From Fistulifera solaris (Eukaryota; Bacillariophyta; Bacillariophyceae; Naviculales; Stauroneidaceae), in NCBI GenBank assembly GCA_030295235.1, contig AP026133.1, positions 868,001-932,000 on the forward strand: a stretch of 64,000 bases of DNA, read 5' to 3'. Position 1 is the first letter of the stretch; the number at the start of each line of letters is the position of its first letter. Positions 1 through 8,537 of this stretch are shown here, one piece after another. A program made the position numbers and the translations under genes. The notes under the pieces were generated by a model. It ran no database searches and was not told the DNA's origin. It saw nothing but the letters and a program-made list of their open reading frames with translations.

Positions 1-315
1 ACTCCAATTGGACGCTGCCCTGGCCGAGTGCTTGTTTATCGGTTCGAGAGAGGCATCGAAACACGATTCGAAAGAAAAGCGGAAGTGACAATCTCCATTC
101 AAACCATTAAGCCCAAAGAAACCGAATGAATAGAGCTTCTGAGTTGCTCACAATGGGCCTGATGGACTCACAATGGGCCTGATGGACACTTTACCAAGAC
201 GTTGGGTGATTTTCTATGTATTGACGCTTTGGTGATTCGATATCGGCGCTTTTTTCTCTGCTCTTTGTTGGTGATAGGACGGTAGCACTTCCTTCCGTGC
301 ATTGGGAAAGAAATC
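1..315 (+). repeat. Dispersed repeat, copy 1
   Basis: This stretch matches 44873-45183 in the same orientation, at an eye estimate of 80-90% identity with small indels. Shared landmarks are the phrase around 'gccgagtgcttgtttat', the phrase 'cacaatgggcctg', and the block 'ttggtgataggacggtagc'. Similarity stops abruptly near 315. The copy contains a perfect 20-bp tandem duplication at about 148-187 that the other copy lacks. No coding domain, terminal repeat or target-site duplication is visible, and the left edge may lie outside the window. The element class is unknown. Confidence 0.7.
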
Positions 316-1555
316 AATATGCAACGTTGAAACGCAATAAAAAGTCTAAGCGAAGTCGGGAAAACATGGTCTTGCCGAAGCGGTCGAATGGTCAGGACGT
401 TTCGAACGAAGATCCTAGTTTGATTTTGATGGGTGCACCAGCAATTAATGGGTCCCTTCCGAAGCGGGTACGATCTGCCGCACACACTTTGTGAGAAAGA
501 ACTATTGAGTCCATGTAGAATTGATTTATTCATATATCTAAGCTTTTCTACTGTATAACGTAGTGTGTCCTTTGTCGAGTTGCTACAGTTTGACTTGCCA
601 TTTTTGTGTCTCCTCACTCCAACAGGTAACCATCAATCGTTTGAAGTGCATGTAAGGATCCCTCGCGGACACCGCGTCTTCCTACAATGTTCGATGGTCA
701 CTTTAACAAAACTATGGCCAATAAAAGATGGATGAGTAGATTAGCACGAGTATCGTTCCAACCTTGTTGAGCAAGAACCTTCCATGTAGGAAAAGTGAAA
801 GAATGGGTATGCAAGCTTCGGACCTGCATCAGTTCGCGCTTCTCCTTATAATCACACGTCTAATCAGCTTTGTTTGTTCTGACTTTCAGCGCCCACATTC
901 AATACGCATAACTGGAAAGTTAATTTGGTTGTCAATTTGAAATCTACACGGCTTTCTATACAAACCCGATAACTAGGAAGTGCCTTCCTTACCCCAGTGT
1001 GGTTTTTATCATGCTCCAGGAGTACAGCACGATGGAGCGGCGTCTTGCTACAGTACATCGAGTCGAAGCCAAGGGTGTACTGATTTAAAAGATTACGATG
1101 ACAAGCTTTCATATAAACCATAGTTTGGAACTTGAGCGTACCGTACGTTCGAAACCTATGCGACGTCCAAACAAAGGATATCTTTTACAACGTACCAGGT
1201 ACCCCGTATTATTTTGCGTTCGCACAAACTTGATTTTTTTTTGAAACTTGTCCTTTTATAGTATTACTTTCTCTACTTGTTAATGACGGAGAAACAGTTG
1301 AGTTGTATCTGGTACACTCAGACGGAAAACGGAAGATTGCGAAGGAGCCGCATTAAGAACACGGTCAGTAGATAGAAAGACCCGCACCATCGAACCAAAG
1401 CGGATGAGAGCTAAGGGGCAACGCGCTAGGGCATGCAAAATAAATGATCACGTACAAGAAACGCATCGTCGAGCATTAAGGAACACATCAAGCCAGGTAG
1501 AACAGTCAACATCCTTCGTAAAAGAAGTCATTCGCTCGTAAAAACAATAGCAAGA
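316..1555. other. Intergenic, no gene recognised
   Basis: Only short, unconvincing open frames occur here. A GTACC/GGTACC-rich palindromic stretch lies near 1190-1205. The 3' part presumably holds the promoter of the MYND-finger gene that starts at 1556. Confidence 0.5.
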
Positions 1556-2749
1556 ATGGCCGGTGATTCCACCTCGTCATTCATCGAGGACCTCGTTCAC
1601 TCACTCGCACATCACTTTATTGTGGAAAAGATCCGCCCTACGAAGGGATAGATACATGCTTGCAAGAAGATCCTTGGTGTGCAACCTGTCACAAGAGACC
1701 AGAAAGCGGTCTCTTGTGCTGCTCGCGTTGTCATACGGCTTGGTATTGTAATAGTAGTTGTCAGAAAGCTCACTACAAATCCGGACATCGCGAGATATGC
1801 TTGTCCGTTGCCAGAGATATAAAGAGCTTAGAAGAGGAGATTATTCCATTACTCAACACTCCCTTTGGCGACGACCCAGCACCACACAATATATTTGAAA
1901 CAGAAATCGGAATGTTTAGCGAGGGACCTGAAGCACATCGCTACATGGTGGCGCGCCGTGAGTTGGTCGAATCCTATTTTCAGGCAGCATTTGACGTCGA
2001 AATAAAAGAAGTCTGGGAAAAGGCACTCTATCACGCGTTAGTGCAATTGAGAGAGGCTGTTTCGGACCACGTGGAATGATATATGTGACCCCTTTCATTT
2101 TTTTTGGTATTTAAACCGGGACGACGACGCGTTTGACTTTGTTCAGTATTGGGTGAATCTGAAGTACGTCCGCGGTAGCGAAAGCATGATGGAGATAATG
2201 AACCGTCACGTCCAAAGCAAGGAGGGCGAATTTTTCTATCCGCGTAAGACCAACAGCCGTTTCCTCGACCTTTTCGATCAATGCCCCGATGCAGATGACC
2301 AAGATGTGTTCTTGGTCTTTCTTGTTACTATCCTCATCATCAAACTTCGTCTTGTGGCAGCCTATGATGCTACACTCCAGTCTTTAAATGTGGTGTTCGT
2401 TGAAACAACAGGTGGTCGATACATCCAAGAGGTTAGACTCGCCGTAACTGAAATGCTCCTTGATGAAAGCTTGGTTAACATTGATAGTCAGCGGCAACAA
2501 GTCGAGCGACTTGTCAACGTTATCGACCGAAACAACCCTTCCATGCTCCCAGCAATTCTCAACCCACTCCCGCTTCTGACTCAAAGTCGACCGCCACCCG
2601 ATATTCGAGGCGATCCATCCGAGGCGTTTGATATTGTCAATTACTGCAATCGATGTTTTAGTCGCATACCAGGAGCTTTAAAATTGCTCGAGGAGCGCTA
2701 TGGACCCAATCCAACCTATAACACAACAATGCGCTGCGAATACGATTAA
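1556..2749 (+). CDS. MYND-type zinc-finger protein
   Basis: The protein is about 397 residues. The ATG at 1556 opens MAGDSTSSFIEDLVHSLAHH. A MYND finger follows with ordered Cys/His pairs (CATCHKRPESGLLCC, CSRCHTAWYCNSSCQKAHYK, HREIC), a fold that binds two zinc ions and mediates protein-protein contacts. The C-terminal 270 residues are helical and acidic, of a type common in diatom MYND proteins and of unknown role; no SET domain is seen. The frame changes twice: one base is missing in a G run near 1645 and one is extra near 2065-2075. With both allowed for, the length is a multiple of three. Partner and process are unknown. Confidence 0.75.
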
Positions 2750-4017
2750 TGACATGGAGTTTTTGCAAATGGTTAGCAGTTATCGAAGATCTTCGTCACC
2801 CTAGATGTACAGAATTTGAAAGCAGCGAAGCCATTGCTGGACGGTGAAGGTCAAGCAGTAAGAAAGTGCCAGAAAAGGTCGTTTTGAGAGCGTTGCTCTC
2901 CCACGGCACAATGATCAGTGGCGAAATGGCAAATGTTGTATTCGATGTAGTACCAGGTCGTTGTAGCAATGAAAAGGCTTCTCCTCGAGTGATATGTTCC
3001 GCCTATAATGCTTGCATTCAAAATTCGAAATAGTTTCGACACTTATTTAAAAAGTGAGACCCAAACCCGCCCGACTCGTGTACCTGTTGCGGAAATCAGA
3101 GCCAAAGCGTAATTATTTTGACTACGGATTAGACACAACAACATTGGAACGTAGTTTTGACGCCTATGTTACATAAGCAAAACAAATGACGAGACAATTT
3201 CATTACCGTATTGTACCAGGTATCTTGCCGGTACTGCGCTGCACTCTTTTTTTCTTCTCCGACAAAGATCGACAACTGTGAAACAATGAAACGCGACCAA
3301 AGCAAACGACGCAATGCAAGCCATTGTGAAATGTTCATTACTTGATATTGCCGCTAAACGTGAACTAGATGGCAACAATGAACACTGATTCTAATGATGT
3401 AAAAAAAGATTTGGTCGATTGTATCAAAAAGCAAATGGCGGAAAGAGAGCCTTTTTCTACGAAGGGAAACAAGACCCACACTTGCAAGGTTCATGACTGA
3501 TATGATTCAGTCGTGGCGAAAGGTATTCTCTACAGACTGGGACCTACAGCCTACAATGCATTTGACAAACCGATTTGCGACAATTTTCGACATCAAACAT
3601 CAAGATGTTCCTTGCAATGACTGCCAAAGATAACTTCATCATGGTTAAACTAATTTGACAAACTAGCAGATCGAATGGACTAAAATAGAAATTGAATGCT
3701 CCGTAGCATGTTGGCTCGGAAAAGTAATGGCTATTGTCTCATGACTGAAATGCAGTCGCTGATCGTGTGGTAACCCTGACACTTTGGGCTACAGTGGAGG
3801 GACACCGAAAGATAACGATGATTTGCACCATAGCATCTACTTGTAGCTCACCACAAAAAAAAGCCATTGGCACATTTCAGACCCGTGCGTTCAAGACTAT
3901 TCATCTTATAACAAGTTTCTTGAGGGCCTTGAATAACCGTTGCCTGCTTGTGTTGCATCCTCATTTCTGAGAAGAATTTTCCGTCAAACGACAAAATATT
4001 TGGATAACAAAATCATC
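2750..4017. other. Intergenic, no gene recognised
   Basis: No open frame here resembles a protein. Short AT-rich runs and two 'gtaccaggt' motifs (about 2948 and 3211) are the only notable features. The 3' end holds the promoter of the first THI5-like gene. Confidence 0.5.
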
Positions 4018-4923
4018 ATGCGCGTCCGTCTTGCTCTGGATTGGGCACCCAACGCCAATCACAGTGGTATTTATGCCGCGGTGAAGCACGGATGGTACAA
4101 TGAAGCAGGTGTAGACCTCGATATTCAACACCACGATTTTACAGAAAGTCCGGCGACCAAGTTGGAATTGGGCAAGGCGGACGTCGCGCTTTGCTCCTTG
4201 GATTGTTTGCTGAATTATCGTTCACGAGCGGAACCGCTTCCGGTCAAAGCCATTGCAGCAGTCTTGCAAGACGACTTGGCCAGTATCGCTGTACTCGAAA
4301 GCAGCGGAATCGAACGTCCGGCCCAGTTGGACGGCAAGACTCACGCATCGTATCGAGCATGCAACAAGGACGCCACCATTGAGTGCCTCGTCCGTAATGA
4401 CGGTGGAAAGGGCGATTTGAACTTTGCTTATCCCGATCAGGTCACCATCTGGAATACTCTTGTCAAGAACAAGGCTGATTCGATCTGGATTTTCATGAAT
4501 TGGCAGGGTGTACAAGCGGAATTGGCTGGCGTTGCTTTGCGCCATTTCAAAATGGCCGATTACGGTATCCCTTTTGGTTACTCTCCCATCATGATTGCCA
4601 ACGAAGACCTCAATACGGATCAATCTGCTGCTTTAAAGGCTTTTCTCGCCGCGACGGCCAAGGGCTATGCCTGGGCGGCCGCTCATCCGGTGGAAATGAC
4701 GGACATTCTTTTGGAGTGGGTCTCGGAAGACGATAAGAATAAGCCCTTTCTTCAGGCAGCACAAGCTGCGACGAGTCCTCATTATATTTCCACCATGACT
4801 GGCTCCTGGGGTCACATGGAATCGGAGAAAGTTAACGCTTATTTGAAATGGCGTGTGGAACTGGGTCTCGATTCGGAACCGTTCGCCGTCGACAAGCTCG
4901 TCACCAACGATCTCCTAAGATAA
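4018..4923 (+). CDS. THI5/NMT1-like (SsuA/ThiY fold) protein, copy 1
   Basis: The protein is 301 residues with a periplasmic-binding-protein type II fold of the NMT1/THI5 family, whose members bind or make thiamine pyrimidines. The family opening LALDWAPNANHSGIYAA is present, as are IERPAQLDGK and a conserved tail around SPHYISTMTGSWGHME. The ATG at 4018 is chosen because copies 2 and 3 start at the same aligned residue; the open frame runs further upstream. No signal peptide or transit peptide is seen, so a cytosolic place is likely. The residues that make yeast Thi5 a single-turnover pyrimidine synthase seem absent: the PLP lysine aligns with Cys, the substrate histidine with Cys, and the CCCFC iron motif with GIPFGY. 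A TPP riboswitch follows 44 bases after the stop. Binding a thiamine precursor is more likely than making one. Confidence 0.88.
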   Translation: MRVRLALDWAPNANHSGIYAAVKHGWYNEAGVDLDIQHHDFTESPATKLELGKADVALCSLDCLLNYRSRAEPLPVKAIAAVLQDDLASIAVLESSGIERPAQLDGKTHASYRACNKDATIECLVRNDGGKGDLNFAYPDQVTIWNTLVKNKADSIWIFMNWQGVQAELAGVALRHFKMADYGIPFGYSPIMIANEDLNTDQSAALKAFLAATAKGYAWAAAHPVEMTDILLEWVSEDDKNKPFLQAAQAATSPHYISTMTGSWGHMESEKVNAYLKWRVELGLDSEPFAVDKLVTNDLLR

Positions 4924-4967
4924 TCGAGATGATTGTAAAGTGCTTCTCGTGACATGATAATATGAAA

Positions 4968-5111
4968 TTGTACTCTCGCTGCGGGAGCTTGATGTTTGGA
5001 AATAATATGCTGAGAGTTAAGCAAAAGTCCGCTCTTTTTGTATGGACTTTTGCATCGACCGTTCGAACCTGCTCATGGTAATGCATGCGAAAGGGAATGT
5101 GAGTTGTGCAA
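4968..5111 (+). promoter_or_regulatory. TPP riboswitch (THI element), copy A
   Basis: The TPP aptamer hallmarks occur in order in the 3' region of the preceding gene: GCTGAGAG (5009-5016), a perfect 10-bp P3 stem (5021-5030 with 5044-5053), ACCTG then GGTAATGC (5067-5084), and GCGAAAGGGAA (5087-5097). The P1 stem forms between ttgtac (4968) and gtgcaa (5106-5111), extended by CTC/GAG. A 3' location is known for TPP riboswitches of plants and algae, where they steer splicing or 3' processing. A GTGAGT donor-like hexamer (5099-5104) lies in the 3' strand of P1. Confidence 0.9.
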
Positions 5112-5518
5112 TGGAAGATTATCACTCAAGTGTTGCTGTGGAGAAGTAGATAAAAGAAACATAGTAGTGAATGATTGATCTAGCATTGAGCAAACAATAG
5201 TGACTAACTCCTTTGGAGACCCGGGTCTTTTGTTCGGCGTGCGACGCACACTCGTCATCGGCGGCGCGCGCGATCGTTTCATAAGATCTTTATGGATTTT
5301 CGTCCTCTTATTTTCGTTTAGAACCTATTTTACATTATTTGCTATTTGCTACTTGTACTGTTGTCATTTGGCCGGATCTTGTTGTATGACGCGGGTCTGC
5401 AACGTTCATAAATCATAAGGTTTGTTTTAAGTTTAAAAAAAGCCCCGACCGAACGATAGAAACAATCAACCCACATCGACGCGACAGACAAGAATTTCAT
5501 TTTGATTCGACAACCATC
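5112..5518. other. Intergenic: conserved 3' tail, then promoter of copy 2
   Basis: The first 55 bases continue the near-identity seen after all three riboswitches, suggesting an expression platform or poly(A) region. The remainder is unique sequence that presumably holds the promoter of the second THI5-like gene. Confidence 0.5.
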
Positions 5519-6424
5519 ATGGAACGTCTCCGCTTCACCCTCGACTACACCCCCAACGCGAATCACAGCGGTGTGTTTGCTGCTATCCATCACGGATGGT
5601 ATAAGGAAGCAGGTATTGATCTTGAGCTTCAACATCGTGACTTTCAGCACGGTGGTATCGCCAAGCTGGAGCTCGGGATCGCCGATGTGGCTTTCACGGC
5701 AATGCTCGTTCTAGGAAGCTATCGTAAACACGATTCGTTTCCGATCAAAGCCATTGCTACGGCGATGCAAAACGACTTGAGTACGATTGCTGTGCTCGCC
5801 AAGAGCGGCATCGAGCGTCCGGCTCAGCTCGATGGCCGATCCTACGCATCCTGCCAAGCGGGCTTCAAGAACCCCACGGTTGCCGCTCTTATCCGTAGTG
5901 ACGGTGGACAGGGTGATTTGACTTTCACCTATCCCGAAAAGATTAGTAGTTGGGAGGCGCTGGCGGAGAAAGAAGCCGATTCGGTCTGGATTTATCGTAA
6001 CTGGCAAGGCGTGCAAGCAGAGTTGGCTGGTGTTGATCTGCGTCACTTCACGTTGGGCGACTACGGTGCACCCTATTGCTACTCTCTCGTCATGGTTGCC
6101 AACACGGATTACATTGCCAAGAAAGCGTCGACGTTGCGTGCTTTTCTGGCGGCAACGGCCAAGGGTTATGCTTGGGCTGCGGAAAATCCGGTCAAGATGG
6201 CGGAAATTCTCTACGAGTGGGTCGCGGAAGCCGATAAGCATTTGACGTTTCTCAAGGCAGCGCAAGCTGCCACCAGTCCCCACTACATCTCTTCCAAGAC
6301 TGGGTCCTGGGGACACATGGAAGTAGAGAAAGTTAACGCTTATTTGAAATGGCGTGAGGCACAAGGTCTCGAAACGACTACCGTGGAGGCCGACGCGCTA
6401 GTTACCAATGAACTCCTTGGATAA
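5519..6424 (+). CDS. THI5/NMT1-like (SsuA/ThiY fold) protein, copy 2
   Basis: The protein is 301 residues, the same length as copy 1 and intact. It opens MERLRFTLDYTPNANHSG and keeps IERPAQLDGR, SVWIYRNWQGVQAELAGV and the tail SPHYISSKTGSWGHMEVEKV. The yeast Thi5 catalytic positions are again replaced: Lys by Thr, His by Val, and the iron motif by GAPYCY, which keeps one Cys. No targeting peptide is visible. It is a tandem duplicate with its own upstream region and its own 3' TPP riboswitch, so it is probably regulated together with its neighbours by cellular thiamine pyrophosphate. The ligand is unknown; a pyrimidine such as HMP or an amino-pyrimidine salvage compound is the family-based guess. 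Confidence 0.88.
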   Translation: MERLRFTLDYTPNANHSGVFAAIHHGWYKEAGIDLELQHRDFQHGGIAKLELGIADVAFTAMLVLGSYRKHDSFPIKAIATAMQNDLSTIAVLAKSGIERPAQLDGRSYASCQAGFKNPTVAALIRSDGGQGDLTFTYPEKISSWEALAEKEADSVWIYRNWQGVQAELAGVDLRHFTLGDYGAPYCYSLVMVANTDYIAKKASTLRAFLAATAKGYAWAAENPVKMAEILYEWVAEADKHLTFLKAAQAATSPHYISSKTGSWGHMEVEKVNAYLKWREAQGLETTTVEADALVTNELLG

Positions 6425-6467
6425 AGAAGCGATAAGAAAATACTTCTCGTGACATGGTAATTTGATA

Positions 6468-6612
6468 TTGCACTCTCGCTGCGGGAGCTTGATGTTTGGA
6501 AATAATATGCTGAGAGTTTCAAAGTCTATGGTACCGTACCTGAAAAGACTTTGTATCGACCGTTCGAACCTGCTCATGGTAATGCATGCGAAAGGGAATG
6601 TGAGTTGTGCAA
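6468..6612 (+). promoter_or_regulatory. TPP riboswitch (THI element), copy B
   Basis: This element is nearly identical to copies A and C. P1 pairs ttgcac (6468-6473) with gtgcaa (6607-6612). GCTGAGAG, ACCTGCTCATGGTAATGC and GCGAAAGGGAA are all present. The P3 stem is CAAAGTCT with AGACTTTG and differs from copy A by changes on both strands that keep pairing. The GTGAGT hexamer lies at 6600-6605. It sits 44 bases after the stop of THI5-like copy 2. Confidence 0.9.
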
Positions 6613-7147
6613 TGGAAGATTATCACTCAAGTGTTGCTGTGGAGAAGTAGATAAAAGAAACATAGTAGAGAAAGACACATGGTTTGAAAAAGAGATAGAG
6701 TCAATAGACGTTAAAATGGCTCCCTAGCTTGTCCCATTCGAAGGCGTGAAGCGTGAATGACACGACTCGTACGTCGTGCGTCAGTTATCTGTTGTCCCGG
6801 ATCGGATCTTTTTTTGGATCTTTCGCACTCGCGCGTGCATTCTGCAAAATACCTTCCAATAAATCTCTCGACCTTTCCTCATTTTTGTCGAACTCCTTTT
6901 CACGGCATTCAGTTTAAATCTTAATACACTATTCAGTCGCAAACAGATGAAAGCGTTGAACTGGCATCACCTTATCCGCCATCCACCCATTACGTCGAAA
7001 TGGTATCCGATCATCAAAGTTACGTATGAGTATGAGAAAGATCTTGGCGCGGGTCTGACGGAAATTGATGGTGGAGATAGGCGCGTCGGCTTCACTTAAT
7101 CCGAAATGTGGTGACGGTGTTGAATACCCACATTACCAACAACCAAC
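6613..7147. other. Intergenic: conserved 3' tail, then promoter of copy 3
   Basis: The first 55 bases match the tail after the other two riboswitches. The remaining sequence is unique, shows no supported gene, and should include the promoter of THI5-like copy 3. Confidence 0.5.
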
Positions 7148-8055
7148 ATGGAACGCATTCGTCTCGCTCTAGACTGGAAACCCAACGTCAATCACAGTGG
7201 AATTCTCGCTGCGATTCACCATGGGTGGTACAAAGAAGCCGGCATTGAGCTCGAGCTCATCGATCGCGAGTTGACGCAGAGTGCCCCGCAAAGGTCGAGT
7301 CGGGCGTAGCAGATGTAGGGCTTACCTGCATTGTTACGTTAGCGAGCTACCGTGAGGAAAAGGATTCGCATCCTTTGAAAGCCATCGCGTCGCTCATGCA
7401 AGAAGATTTGAGTTCGATGGCGGTGCTCGAAAGTAGCGGCATCGAGCGTCCCGCGCAGCTCGATGGGAAGCGCTTCGCGGCTTGCTCTGTGGGAGGACGG
7501 AACCCCACGATCACTTGTCTCATTCAAAACGACGGAGGAAAGGGTGATATCACCTACATCCAGTCCGATCGTGTGAATTTGTATGAGACGGTGGCGGAGA
7601 ACAAAGCCGATGCTATTTGGCTCTTTAAGAACTGGCAGGGTGCTCAAGCAGAAGCGGCCGGTGTCAAGTTGCGTCACTTTACGCTGGGTGACTACGGCGT
7701 ACCTTATTGCTACCCGATTACCATGTTTACCAGCCCCGCGTTCATCGCCGAGCATTCCAAGACGTTGCGCACGTTTCTAGCGACAACGGCCAAGGGTTAT
7801 GCCTGGGCTGTTGTCAATCCAGAGAAGATGGTGGACATCCTCATGGAGCAGGTGCGTGACGAACACAAAGATAAGGCATTCTTGGAAATTGCCTTTGCTG
7901 CGACTCGTCCGTACTTTATTTCGTCAAAGACTGGTTCTTGGGGGCACATGGAGCCCGAGAAAGTCAACGCTTATTTGAAGTGGCGTGCGGAGCAAGGGCT
8001 ATCCAACGGGCCCCTCGAAGTCGACGAGTTCGTCACTAATGAACTCCTCGGATAA
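7148..8055 (+). CDS. THI5/NMT1-like protein, copy 3 (one frameshift)
   Basis: The protein would be about 302 residues. It opens MERIRLALDWKPNVNHSGIL. The frame breaks once near 7284-7290, where comparison with copies 1 and 2 suggests one base is missing in a CCCCG run; the rest is open to 8055 and well conserved (IERPAQLDGKRFA, GDYGVPYCYPITMF, SSKTGSWGHMEPEKV). Thi5 catalytic Lys and His positions are both Thr. The break may be an assembly error, since the downstream two-thirds and the riboswitch show no decay, but a recent pseudogene cannot be excluded. It is the most diverged of the three copies. Confidence 0.82.
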
Positions 8056-8098
8056 AGAAGCTATAAGAAAATGCTTCTCGTGACATGGTAATTTGATA

Positions 8099-8238
8099 TT
8101 GCACTCTCGCTGCGGGAGCTTGATGTTTGAAAATAATATGCTGAGAGTTTCAAAGTCTATGGTACCTGAAAAGACTTTGTATCGACCGTTCGAACCTGCT
8201 CATGGTAATGCATGCGAAAGGGAATGTGAGTTGTGCAA
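8099..8238 (+). promoter_or_regulatory. TPP riboswitch (THI element), copy C
   Basis: It has the same aptamer core as copies A and B. P1 pairs ttgcac (8099-8104) with gtgcaa (8233-8238). P3 is CAAAGTCT with AGACTTTG and a shorter loop than copy B. The GTGAGT hexamer lies at 8226-8231. It begins 44 bases after the stop of THI5-like copy 3. The following roughly 55 bases are again conserved. The stretch 8239-8537 up to the GFAT stop shows no other feature. Confidence 0.9.
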
Positions 8239-8537
8239 TGGAAGATTATCACTCAAGTGTTGCTGTGAGAAGTAAATAAAAGACATAGTAGTGAATGAGT
8301 TAAATGAATCTTGAGATTGCGCAGAGCAAACTGGATCTCATCAGCTTGGTTTTACAATCGGCCTCGTTCGTCTAGTTATGAAAAGCATGCGGTCAGTTAC
8401 GTCGTGTGGACGAAGTATCTAAAAGTGGTTATTATTTGTTAAAAAAACTCACTGCAGTAACATGATAGCCATATGTTGGCGAGAGACAGGGAAATATGTT
8501 TCAAAAAACAATCCGTCATAATAAAAGATAGATGAAC

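Noticed and set aside
5060-5075. GTTCGAAC after the THI5-like genes as a tRNA T-loop
   Set aside because: The surrounding motifs fit a TPP aptamer completely and no cloverleaf forms.
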